Below, piece after piece: positions 17,384 through 25,388 of a DNA stretch of 64,000 nt. Each line of letters begins with the position of its first letter. The first letter of the stretch is position 1. The notes beneath the pieces were generated by a model. The model saw nothing but the letters and a program-made list of their open reading frames with translations, did not search any database and was not told the origin of the DNA. The translations under genes and the position numbers were made by a program. The stretch is from Brevibacillus sedimenti (lineage in GTDB: Bacteria > Bacillota > Bacilli > Brevibacillales > Brevibacillaceae): contig NZ_CP064048.1 in assembly GCF_020923495.1 (NCBI RefSeq), forward strand, positions 1,390,001-1,454,000, written 5' to 3'.

Positions 17384-18343
17384 TTGCTGAAAAAGCTGAT
17401 GGCCAAACTGGGAGTGGGAGCGGCGACAGTGGATCTTAGGCTGGATCGCCCTGCCTACCGGTTGGGAGAGACGATCACGGGCGCGATTCGCATCGAAGGA
17501 GGCAGCGTGGAACAGCGCATCTCCGAACTGAGCGTCCTGCTGATGATGAAGGTGAACGTGCGGGGGCAGGAGGTAACGCGTCCGGTGCATACGTACCCGG
17601 TCAGCCGCAGCTTCACCGTGCAGCCGAAGCCCTTTGTGCAGGAGATTCCGTTTGCCTTTGAACTGCCGGCAGGGTTGGCCGTGTCGACACCGTCCGTTCA
17701 GTACTACCTGCACACCAAGCTGGATGTGGAACGGGCGCTTGACCCGACCGACCTGGATCCGGTGCAGGTGCTGCCGCCGGAACCGGTGGAACGCGTGCTG
17801 AACGCACTGGCCCGCCTCGATCTGCGGCAAAAGCCCGACTCCGGCAAGCTCACGCCGTACGGTCAGGAGTTTTCGTTTTTCACGGGACGGCCGCTGGACA
17901 TCCCGCTCAAGGAACTGGAGGTCGTCTTCCTCTCCACACCGGGTGAGCTGCGCCTGTTGACGGAGCTGGATCTGGCTGTTCCCGGCAGGTTCGGCGGAGA
18001 GATGGAGCGCAAGGCGGAGATCGTCGTGCCGCAGGACCTGCTGGCTGCCGACCGGGAAGAGGAGCTTTCCCGTTTCCTGTTGGATACGCTTCGCACCTAT
18101 GCGGAAAATCCGCAGGCGATTCCGTACGTGTCGATGGCGTCCTACGGTCAGCCGCCGCACGGTCACCAGGGACACTACGGTCACCACGGCCATGGCATGG
18201 CCGGCATGATCGGCGGCATGGCGGCCGGTTTCCTGGGCGGCATGCTGCTGGGCGAGGTCATGGAGGAGATCGGAGAGTCGGCCGGTGACATGTTTGAAGA
18301 AGCGGGATTGGATTTCGATTTCGACGGCTTTGACGAACTGTAA
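17384..18343 (+). CDS. Spo0M-like sporulation-control protein
   Basis: This is a 319-residue protein whose N-terminal 240 residues match the Spo0M family, which has an arrestin-like beta-sandwich (LDRPAYRLGETITGAIRIEGG, FVQEIPFAFELP, DVERALDPTDLDPVQV). B. subtilis Spo0M affects sporulation and interacts with cytoskeletal and phosphorelay proteins. The C terminus is unusual: a His/Gly-rich stretch near residues 260-275 (GHQGHYGHHGHG) followed by a Gly-Met helix and an acidic tail rich in Asp and Phe. The TTG start follows GGGGGAAAGG. A strong terminator follows, so it is probably a single-gene unit. Confidence 0.85.
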   Translation: MLKKLMAKLGVGAATVDLRLDRPAYRLGETITGAIRIEGGSVEQRISELSVLLMMKVNVRGQEVTRPVHTYPVSRSFTVQPKPFVQEIPFAFELPAGLAVSTPSVQYYLHTKLDVERALDPTDLDPVQVLPPEPVERVLNALARLDLRQKPDSGKLTPYGQEFSFFTGRPLDIPLKELEVVFLSTPGELRLLTELDLAVPGRFGGEMERKAEIVVPQDLLAADREEELSRFLLDTLRTYAENPQAIPYVSMASYGQPPHGHQGHYGHHGHGMAGMIGGMAAGFLGGMLLGEVMEEIGESAGDMFEEAGLDFDFDGFDEL

Positions 18344-18352
18344 TTACAGTGC

Positions 18353-18391
18353 GCCCACCGTTTCCCTTTCCGGGGAGGCGGTGGTTTTTTC
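18353..18391 (+). terminator. Rho-independent terminator after the Spo0M-like gene
   Basis: The stem begins CCACCG and closes CGGTGG, with an inner pyrimidine/purine extension, followed by six T residues. Confidence 0.85.
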
Positions 18392-18529
18392 GTGTTGGCG
18401 TGTGGAATCACGGACGGGGAAAACGACATGGACGATACGCATAGGGCTTCGGTCGAAAGCCCTGTTTCTTGTCCGCCCGGGAGGAGTCCGAGCCCGCCTG
18501 GAGTAAATATGTAACCGGGGGGAAGAAGC

Positions 18530-20185
18530 ATGTACACACTGCTGCTGATTGACGACGAAGAAGACGTAAGGGAAGGCGTTATCCGCGAGGTTGACTGGCA
18601 GGCTTACGGGTTCGCGGTCATCGGAACGGCTGAAAACGGCCAGGATGCGCTGGAGAAGATGGAGAGAAGCGTACCGGACATCGTCGTCACCGACATCAAG
18701 ATGCCGTTTATGGACGGGCTGGAGCTGGCCGCCGTCGTCAAAGAGCGGTATCCCACCGTCAAAATCGTGATTCTGACGGGCTTCGACGAGTTTGAATACG
18801 CGCGGAAAGCGGTCAAGCTGCAGATCGACGAATACGTGCTCAAGCCGTTTTCTGCGGGTGAACTGATCGACGCCCTTTTGAAAGTGCGGGCGCGGCTTGA
18901 CCAAGAAGCCGCCGAGAAGAAAAACATTCGCCTGTTGAAGGAGCACTATCAAAAAAGCTTGCCGGTGCTAAGGGAAGTGTTTCTGACGTCGCTGATTACC
19001 CGCCGGCTGCCTGCAGCCGACATCCGGGAAAAGGCGCACGCGTACCAGATCGATTTGGAGGGAAACGGCTTTGTGGTCGGCGCCGTCAGCATCGACCGGC
19101 CCGGTGTCGACGAACATGCGGCTGATCACTTTGCGCCGCCGCCCAGCCGTCAGACGAGGGGAACGGATCGGGAACTGCTGCTGCTCTCCGTCCGCAACAT
19201 CGTGCAGGAAGTGGTCGACAAGCACCGTCTGGGGATTGTCTTCACCAACAACGACCATGTAGTCCTGATTGCCGTTCACCAGGAGCGCGAGCGGGAGGCG
19301 ATCCTCCGGAAAACGACGGCCGTGCTGGAAGAAGCGCGGCAATTCGTTGAAAAATTTTGCGAATTCACAGTAACAGCTGGGATCGGGACGGTCACCGGCG
19401 ACTTGGCTGACCTTTCCTTTTCCTACGAGGATGCAGTTGCTGCGCTTGACTACAGGGTCGTGCTCGGAAACAACCGGGTCATCTGCGTCGATGACGTGGA
19501 AAAGCGCTGCGTGGAAAAGGTCCGCTTCGACGAGCAAAAAGAGCATGCGCTGATCCGCTGTCTGAAGGTGGGGACGCCGCAGGAACTGAGGGACATCCTG
19601 GATGAGCTGTTTGCCGAAGTTGCCGATGCCCGCGTGTCCATCAAGGAATATCACATTTACCTGCTGGAGATTCTGACCGCCATCCTGAAGGCGGCCAAGG
19701 GGGCCAATCTGGAGCCGGAGCGCGTATTTGGCGAACATCTTCACTGGTTTACGGACATCCACAAGGCCCAAACGCTTCAGGAGACGAAGGACAGGCTGCT
19801 GCACATCTGCTTGGGCATGATGAACAGCATCGCCAGCGTCAGGCAGTCCTCCTACAAACGGCTCGTCGCCCAGGCCGTCGAATACGTCAAAAACCACTAC
19901 CACGAAAGCGACATCTCGATCCACAAAGTGTGCAGGCAGCTTCACATCAGCGTGGGGTATTTCAGCAGCATTTTCAAAAAGGAGATGAATACGACATTCG
20001 TCAACTTTCTGCTGCAGGTGAGAATGGAAGCGGCCCAGGAACTGCTGCTGACGACCGACCTGAAAACCTTTGAGATCGCAGAACGAGTCGGGTATACCGA
20101 CCCCAACTACTTCAGCTTCTGCTTCCGCAAGAAATGGGGCATGTCTCCCAAGGAGTACAAAAACATGGCCAGAGGGGTACGATGA
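18530..20185 (+). CDS. YesN-type response regulator (receiver plus AraC HTH)
   Basis: This is a 551-residue regulator. The receiver domain (1-122) carries LIDDEED, the phospho-accepting Asp55 in VTDIKMPFMDG, and the conserved Lys of VLKPFS. A long middle region (about 125-440) follows, then an AraC-type double HTH at the C terminus (SIHKVCRQLHISVGYFSSIF, then FEIAERVGYTDPNYFSFCF). Such regulators pair with YesM-type kinases to activate carbohydrate uptake genes. Its stop overlaps the kinase start by 4 bases (ATGA), and a sugar-binding lipoprotein follows. The nearby mglBAC-type operon at 28.3-32.0 kb is a plausible target. Confidence 0.92.
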   Translation: MYTLLLIDDEEDVREGVIREVDWQAYGFAVIGTAENGQDALEKMERSVPDIVVTDIKMPFMDGLELAAVVKERYPTVKIVILTGFDEFEYARKAVKLQIDEYVLKPFSAGELIDALLKVRARLDQEAAEKKNIRLLKEHYQKSLPVLREVFLTSLITRRLPAADIREKAHAYQIDLEGNGFVVGAVSIDRPGVDEHAADHFAPPPSRQTRGTDRELLLLSVRNIVQEVVDKHRLGIVFTNNDHVVLIAVHQEREREAILRKTTAVLEEARQFVEKFCEFTVTAGIGTVTGDLADLSFSYEDAVAALDYRVVLGNNRVICVDDVEKRCVEKVRFDEQKEHALIRCLKVGTPQELRDILDELFAEVADARVSIKEYHIYLLEILTAILKAAKGANLEPERVFGEHLHWFTDIHKAQTLQETKDRLLHICLGMMNSIASVRQSSYKRLVAQAVEYVKNHYHESDISIHKVCRQLHISVGYFSSIFKKEMNTTFVNFLLQVRMEAAQELLLTTDLKTFEIAERVGYTDPNYFSFCFRKKWGMSPKEYKNMARGVR

Positions 20186-21939
20186 AAAATCCGGTTAACG
20201 CGCTGGTTCAAATGGTGAAGATGAAGAGCATTCAGTTTATCATCACGGCCTCGTTTACGCTGGTGACCGTCGCGGTCATGCTCTTTGTCGGCGTCATGCT
20301 GTACAGCAAATTTTCCGAAACAGCGGAACAAAATGCATTTTTGCACACCCAGCAAATGATCGACCAGGTCAGCTTCAATCTGAACAGCTACCTGGACAGC
20401 ATGAAGGAGATTTTTGAACTGGCCGCAGAGAAGATCCGCCGAAGCGAGAACGTGCCGGACGACAAGCTGACGGAACGGTTGGGGACGATTCTGGAAACCC
20501 GTGAGGATCTTGTCTCGGTGGCCGTGTTTTCACGGGAGGGCGAACTGATCGCCGCGTATCCGCAGGCGGCGATGCGGAAAAACACGAGACTGCAGGAACA
20601 GAGCTGGTTTCAGGCGGCGTTGAAAGACCCCGGCCACATTTCCTTTTCGCTTCCGCACATTCAGAACCTGTTTCAAGGTGAGTACAAGTGGGTGGTCTCG
20701 ATGAGCAGGGGCATCTCGGTCTCCCAGAACGGCGAAAGGGAGGACGCGATCCTGCTCGTGGACGTCAATTTCAAAACAATTGACGACCTCTGCCAGCGGG
20801 TGGAGCTGGGCAAAAAAGGGTATGTCTACATCATCGACCTGGCCGGCAACATCGTCTACCATCCGCAGCAGCAGCTGATCTACGTCGGATTGAAAAACGA
20901 GAATCGGGCCATTGCCTTGAAAAACTCGTACGGCAGCTACGTGGACGAGTCCGACGGGGAGCGGCGGCTGGTCACGATCAAGACGCTGGATGACATCGGC
21001 TGGAAAATCGTCGGCGTCTCGTACATGGACGAGATCGCCACCACCAAAAAGGAGATCAGCGGGTTTATCTTCTGGCTGCTGGTTGTCGTCATCGCCGTGG
21101 TGGTGTTTGTCCTCACCTATATCTCCGCTGCCATCTCCCGGCCGATCCGCAATCTGGAACGCTCCATGCAGCAGGTGGAGAAGGGGGATTTTACGGTCAA
21201 CCTGGCCGTTCGCGGCAGTCACGAGGTGGAGCAGCTCTCGCGCCGCTTCAACCACATGGTGATCCGCATCAGGCAGCTCATGGATCAAATCATCCGGGAG
21301 CAGGAAGCCAAGCGGAAAAGCGAGCTGGAAGTGCTGCAGGCGCAGATCAACCCGCACTTTTTGTACAATACGCTCAACTCGGTCGTGCGCATGGTGGGGA
21401 TCGGCAAAAACGAAGACGTAATCACCACCATTACCGCGCTTTCCAAACTGTTTCGGATCAGCCTCAGCAAAGGGAAAAACATCATCACCGTTCAGGAAGA
21501 ACTGGAGCACGTGCGGAATTATCTGGTCATCCAAAAAATGAGGTACAAAAACAAATTCACCTATGAAATCACAGCCCAGGACGAGGTGCTTCCCTGCAAG
21601 ACGCTGAAACTTCTGCTGCAGCCGATCGTGGAAAACGCGATTTACCACGGCATCGAGCCGTTGGCGGATCAGGGAAGGATCACCGTGTCGGCGGAACGGT
21701 CGGACGGTGACATCCTGTTCCGGGTGCGGGACAACGGGCTGGGCATCCCGCCCCACGTGCTGGAGCAGATCGGTTCCGGCCAAATCAAAAGCAAGGATGG
21801 GTCGGGCGTCGGCATCAAAAATGTGCATGAGCGCATCCGGCTGTTTTTTGGCGAAGCGTACGGTCTTTCCATCGAAAGCGATGAGGAGACCGGTACCACC
21901 GTGACCATACGAATACCGATGATAACGGAAGAGACGTGA
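20182..21939 (+). CDS. YesM-type sensor histidine kinase
   Basis: This is a 585-residue membrane kinase. It has a transmembrane helix near residues 15-37, a large extracytoplasmic dCache-like sensor of about 260 residues, a second helix near 297-320 (FWLLVVVIAVVVFVLTYI), and HAMP. The histidine kinase domain has the internal-region motif QINPHFLYNTLNSVVRM with the phospho-accepting His, and an ATPase domain (PIVENAIYHGIE, DNGLGIPP, GVGIKNVHERI). The start at 20182 overlaps the regulator stop. The sugar-binding lipoprotein encoded next may present ligand to the sensor domain, forming a three-component sensing unit. Confidence 0.92.
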   Translation: MKNPVNALVQMVKMKSIQFIITASFTLVTVAVMLFVGVMLYSKFSETAEQNAFLHTQQMIDQVSFNLNSYLDSMKEIFELAAEKIRRSENVPDDKLTERLGTILETREDLVSVAVFSREGELIAAYPQAAMRKNTRLQEQSWFQAALKDPGHISFSLPHIQNLFQGEYKWVVSMSRGISVSQNGEREDAILLVDVNFKTIDDLCQRVELGKKGYVYIIDLAGNIVYHPQQQLIYVGLKNENRAIALKNSYGSYVDESDGERRLVTIKTLDDIGWKIVGVSYMDEIATTKKEISGFIFWLLVVVIAVVVFVLTYISAAISRPIRNLERSMQQVEKGDFTVNLAVRGSHEVEQLSRRFNHMVIRIRQLMDQIIREQEAKRKSELEVLQAQINPHFLYNTLNSVVRMVGIGKNEDVITTITALSKLFRISLSKGKNIITVQEELEHVRNYLVIQKMRYKNKFTYEITAQDEVLPCKTLKLLLQPIVENAIYHGIEPLADQGRITVSAERSDGDILFRVRDNGLGIPPHVLEQIGSGQIKSKDGSGVGIKNVHERIRLFFGEAYGLSIESDEETGTTVTIRIPMITEET

Positions 21940-21945
21940 AGAGGA

Positions 21946-22908
21946 ATGCACCAGTCAAGCAAACAGGCATGGCGAACATTCGTGTATCTGCTGCTGGCGG
22001 CGGCTGCCGTCCTGGGTGCCTGCGCCGATCCAGCCGCCGACCAGGTCAAACAGAAGAACGTGGCGCTCATCGTCAGGATGAAGCACGGGGATTATTGGCG
22101 GACGGTAAAATGGGGGGCGGAGATGGCCGCCAGAGAGTTTGGCGTCAACGTCAATTTCTACGCCCCCGACTACGAAGAAGACGTGAAGGGGCAGTTGGCG
22201 CAGGTCCGGCAGGCGTTTGCGGACGGAACAGCTGCCGTGGTGATCGCACCCGACAGCCAACAGGTCCTGGACGAAGCCACGTCAAGGGCAAAGGAACAGC
22301 GCATCCCCGTGTTGATCATCGATTCCGAACTGACGGGGCCGGGGGTGGTCAGCTGGATTGGCACCGATCATGTTGACTCGGGCAAACGAGCGGGAGAGAA
22401 GCTGATTGAACTGGTCGGAACGCATGGCAGGATCGCCGTCCTGGGCGGGGGAAACACCGCCCAGCGGGAAAAGGGACTGCTGGAGGCGATCTTCCACTAT
22501 CCGGGGGTAACGATCGTGGCAAGGGAGGGCGCTTCTGATCAAAACCAGGCCAGTGAGCTGGCCGCAAGGATGATCGACTCCCATTCGCTCGACGGCATCG
22601 TTGCGCTTAACGCCGTCGCCGCGCTCGGCGCCGCCCAGGCGATTGAAAGTAAAGGACTGGCGGAAAAGGTGAAAGTGGTAGCCATCGACAGCCCGCCTGA
22701 CGTGCTGGCGTACATTCAGGAGGGTGTGATCCAGGCTACGATCATGCAGAATCCGTTCAGCATGGGCTACCTGGGCGTCAAGCACGCGGTGGAGGCGATG
22801 AATGGCTTGCACGTCCCTTCCCGTATCGATACGGGAACGAAAATCATCGACATGGACAACATGTTCTGGTCGGAAAACCAAAAGCTGCTGTTTCCGTTTG
22901 TCAAGTGA
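21946..22908 (+). CDS. Sugar-binding lipoprotein of a three-component sensor
   Basis: This is a 320-residue periplasmic-binding-protein-like lipoprotein (peripla_BP_4, RbsB type). The signal peptide ends at VLGAC near residue 26. The mature part has the two-lobe Rossmann pattern (VALIVRMKHGDYW, AAVVIAPDSQQVLDEA, GRIAVLGGGN). No permease or ATPase gene adjoins it; instead it is 6 bases downstream of the YesM-type kinase, so it probably serves as a ligand-presenting sensor rather than in transport. The ATG has GAAGAGG only one base away, with a weaker GGAAGAG 12 bases upstream, so translation may rely partly on coupling to the kinase. Confidence 0.85.
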   Translation: MHQSSKQAWRTFVYLLLAAAAVLGACADPAADQVKQKNVALIVRMKHGDYWRTVKWGAEMAAREFGVNVNFYAPDYEEDVKGQLAQVRQAFADGTAAVVIAPDSQQVLDEATSRAKEQRIPVLIIDSELTGPGVVSWIGTDHVDSGKRAGEKLIELVGTHGRIAVLGGGNTAQREKGLLEAIFHYPGVTIVAREGASDQNQASELAARMIDSHSLDGIVALNAVAALGAAQAIESKGLAEKVKVVAIDSPPDVLAYIQEGVIQATIMQNPFSMGYLGVKHAVEAMNGLHVPSRIDTGTKIIDMDNMFWSENQKLLFPFVK

Positions 22909-23067
22909 GAGACCGCGATCCGCTGGCGGGAAGATGACGAGCCTCGACCGATCAATCGCGCAGGACAAGCGCAATCAGGGGAGACGGGAAAGCAGGACTT
23001 TGCGTCGGCGGGCGAAATCAGATGTAATAGAGAGAAAAGGTCACCGCAAAAGCACAGGAGGCAGCAG

Positions 23068-23778
23068 ATGAACAAGAGGTACACGGAAATATACGAAGAC
23101 ATCAAAAAACAGATACTGGATGGGACCTACCCGCCCGGGGAAAAGCTGCCTTCGGAAAACGAGTTTTGCCGGATATATCGGACAAGCCGGGGCACCGTAA
23201 GGCGGGCGCTTGATCTGCTGGCGAAGGAAGGATTCGTCAACAGCGTTCACGGCAAGGGCGTGTTTGTACTGGATGCGAATTTGATCACATTCTCGTTTGG
23301 CGGTCTGGTCAGCTTCAAGGAAGCGAGTGAAAGCAGCGGGCAAGCCTTTGTCACGACCGTTCCGCTGTTTGAGGTCGTCACCATAGACAAGCCGCTGCAG
23401 GCGAAAACCAAATTGCCCCTTGGACAGGAAGCGTACCGATTGTTTCGCGTGCGCAGCTTGAAAAACGAGCGCATTATTTTTGACATCAACTACTTCCGAA
23501 AAGATATCGTTCGCGACCTGACGCGGGAGATTGCGGAACAGTCCATTTACGAATACCTGGAAGACAAGCTGGGCGCAAAAATCGGGTTTGCCCGGCGGAT
23601 TATTCACGTGGAGCCGGTTACCGCCCTCGACAAAGCCCATCTGGATGTAAAAGGGTACAACCTGGTGGCGGTGGTGAAAAACTTTGTCCACCTGCACGAC
23701 GGCACGTTGTTTGAATACACCGAATCCCGGCACAGGCCGGACCGGTTTGAATTCACGGATTTTGCCCGACGCCGATAA
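23068..23778 (+). CDS. treR: Trehalose operon repressor, GntR family
   Basis: This is a 236-residue repressor. It has a GntR winged helix at the N terminus (YTEIYEDIKKQILDGTYPPG, LPSENEF, SRGTVRRALDLLAKEGFV) and a UTRA effector domain from about residue 85. In Bacillus TreR binds trehalose 6-phosphate and releases its operator. Two near-perfect palindromes at 23802-23842, before treP, are its likely operators. AGGAGG lies upstream of the ATG. Unlike B. subtilis, where treR is last, it is first here and is separated from treP by its own terminator. Confidence 0.92.
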   Translation: MNKRYTEIYEDIKKQILDGTYPPGEKLPSENEFCRIYRTSRGTVRRALDLLAKEGFVNSVHGKGVFVLDANLITFSFGGLVSFKEASESSGQAFVTTVPLFEVVTIDKPLQAKTKLPLGQEAYRLFRVRSLKNERIIFDINYFRKDIVRDLTREIAEQSIYEYLEDKLGAKIGFARRIIHVEPVTALDKAHLDVKGYNLVAVVKNFVHLHDGTLFEYTESRHRPDRFEFTDFARRR

Positions 23779-23793
23779 GGCGTTCTTTTTTTG
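23767..23793 (+). terminator. Rho-independent terminator overlapping the treR stop
   Basis: ACGCC / GGCGT with the stop codon in the loop, followed by TCTTTTTTT, separates treR from the treP operon. Confidence 0.75.
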
Positions 23794-23801
23794 CACATGC
23801 T

Positions 23802-23849
23802 TACTTGTTTAAACAAGTATTGACGTACTTGTTTAAACAAGTGTATGAT
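23802..23849 (+). promoter_or_regulatory. treP promoter with two TreR operators
   Basis: TTGACG (23820-23825) and TATGAT (23844-23849) are 18 bp apart. The palindrome ACTTGTTTAAACAAGT occurs twice. One copy (23803-23818) lies against the upstream edge of the -35 and the other (23827-23842) fills the spacer, centres 24 bp apart. This arrangement fits cooperative repression by TreR. Confidence 0.85.
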
Positions 23850-23854
23850 TTGAA

Positions 23855-23868
23855 TGAAAACGATTACA
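23855..23868 (+). promoter_or_regulatory. Catabolite-responsive element (cre) for CcpA
   Basis: TGAAAACGATTACA matches the cre consensus TGWAANCGNTNWCA at every position. It lies just downstream of the treP -10, where CcpA would repress. Confidence 0.8.
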
Positions 23869-23880
23869 GGAGGGGGACCC

Positions 23881-25293
23881 ATGGAGATCAACAAGCGGGA
23901 AGTAGAGCAGATACTCCAGGCTGTAGGCGGCCGGGACAACATCGCAGCTGTATCCCACTGCGTCACCCGGTTGCGGTTTGTCTTGAAGGATGAAGGGCAA
24001 GTCGACAAGACGCTGCTGGAATCAATCGGAATCGTCAAAGGTTCGTTTTCTTCGAACGGTGAATTCCAGGTGGTCATCGGCCAGGGATTGGTCAACAAGG
24101 TGTACGACGCGCTGCTTAACATCGCTGACATCACAGGCGCCACCAGGCAGGAGACCAAGGAAGCGGCTGTTAAAAAATTGAATCCGTTCCAGCGAGCTGT
24201 GAAAACGCTGGGCGATATCTTCATTCCCCTCCTTCCTGCCATTGTGACGGCGGGTCTGCTCATGGGGATCAACAACGTGCTGACCGGGAAGGGAATCTTC
24301 TACCCCGACGCGTCGCTCGTCGACGTTCACCAGCAGTGGAAAGATTTTGCGGGCATCATTAATCTTATTGCCAATACGGCGTTTGTATTCCTGCCGGGCC
24401 TGATTGGCTGGTCTGCCGTCAAGCGTTTCGGCGGAAGTGAACTGCTGGGTATCGTCCTCGGTCTGATGCTGATCCATCCCGATTTGTTGAACGCGTGGGG
24501 TTATGCCCAGGCAGTAGCGGATGGAACAGTGCCGTACTGGAATCTGTTTGGCTGGGAGATCGCCAAAATCGGCTACCAGGGACAGGTGCTGCCGGTGCTG
24601 ATCTCTTCCTACGTGCTGGCCAAAGTGGAAACGTTTTTGACCAAGCGGATTCCCGACATGTTTCGGCTGCTGCTGGTGGCTCCCATCAGCCTGCTCGTGA
24701 CGGGCTTCCTGTCCTTTACCGTGATCGGACCGCTGACGTTTGGAGTGGCCAATTGGCTCACGTCCGGATTCGTCTCGTTGTTTGACGCATTCAGCATCCT
24801 CGGCGGATTGCTTTACGGCGGGTGCTATGCGCTGCTGGTCGTAACCGGCATGCACCATACCTTCCTTGCCGTAGATTTGCAATTGATCGCCAGCACCGGC
24901 GGCACATTCCTGTGGCCGATGCTCGCGCTGTCCAACATCTCCCAAGGGTCTGCAGCCCTGGCAATGATGTTCGTGTCCCGGGAGGAAAAGCTGAGAGGCA
25001 TGTCGCTGACCTCCGCCGTCTCCGCCTTCCTGGGCATCACCGAACCCGCCATGTTTGGCGTCAACATTCGCTACCGGTACCCGTTTGTGTCCGCGATGAT
25101 CGGATCGGCCATCGGGGCTGTCATTCTCACGCTGAGCAAGGTAAAAGCCGCGTCGATCGGTGTGGGAGGGCTTCCCGGTTTTCTCTCGATCTTTCCTGAA
25201 CACTGGGGAGCATTCTTCCTCGGCATGGCAGTCGCGCTGGTGGTGCCCTTCACACTGACGTTCCTGGTGGGGAAAACGAGGAAAACACAATAA
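23881..25293 (+). CDS. treP: Trehalose-specific PTS transporter, EIIBC
   Basis: This is a 470-residue PTS permease that imports trehalose and phosphorylates it to trehalose 6-phosphate. The EIIB domain has the phospho-accepting Cys27 in AVSHCVTRLRF. EIIC with about ten membrane segments starts near residue 110 (NPFQRAVKTLGDIFIPLLPA) and contains VTGMHHTF and LGITEPAMFGVNIRYR. No EIIA domain is fused, so a glucose-type EIIA must be supplied elsewhere. The ATG at 23881 has AGGAGGGG upstream. The promoter carries TreR operators and a cre site; treA follows after a stem-loop. Confidence 0.93.
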   Translation: MEINKREVEQILQAVGGRDNIAAVSHCVTRLRFVLKDEGQVDKTLLESIGIVKGSFSSNGEFQVVIGQGLVNKVYDALLNIADITGATRQETKEAAVKKLNPFQRAVKTLGDIFIPLLPAIVTAGLLMGINNVLTGKGIFYPDASLVDVHQQWKDFAGIINLIANTAFVFLPGLIGWSAVKRFGGSELLGIVLGLMLIHPDLLNAWGYAQAVADGTVPYWNLFGWEIAKIGYQGQVLPVLISSYVLAKVETFLTKRIPDMFRLLLVAPISLLVTGFLSFTVIGPLTFGVANWLTSGFVSLFDAFSILGGLLYGGCYALLVVTGMHHTFLAVDLQLIASTGGTFLWPMLALSNISQGSAALAMMFVSREEKLRGMSLTSAVSAFLGITEPAMFGVNIRYRYPFVSAMIGSAIGAVILTLSKVKAASIGVGGLPGFLSIFPEHWGAFFLGMAVALVVPFTLTFLVGKTRKTQ

Positions 25294-25315
25294 CAAAAAG
25301 AGAGAGATGGTGAGC

Positions 25316-25358
25316 ATAGCAACCGATCTGCAGGGGGTTTTGGCAGATTGGTTGCTAT
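25316..25358 (+). other. Intercistronic stem-loop between treP and treA
   Basis: ATAGCAACCGATCTGC pairs with GCAGATTGGTTGCTAT (one wobble) around an 11-base loop. No T run follows, so it is more likely an mRNA-stability or processing element than a terminator. Confidence 0.6.
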
Positions 25359-25388
25359 TGCCCATTATGGAAAAGGAGTGGATCTACA

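Noticed and set aside
20530..25365. Several long minus-strand open frames opposite the YesM-like kinase, sugar-binding lipoprotein and treP
   Set aside because: All mirror strong coding regions, lack ribosome binding sites and show the residue bias of antisense frames in GC-rich DNA.
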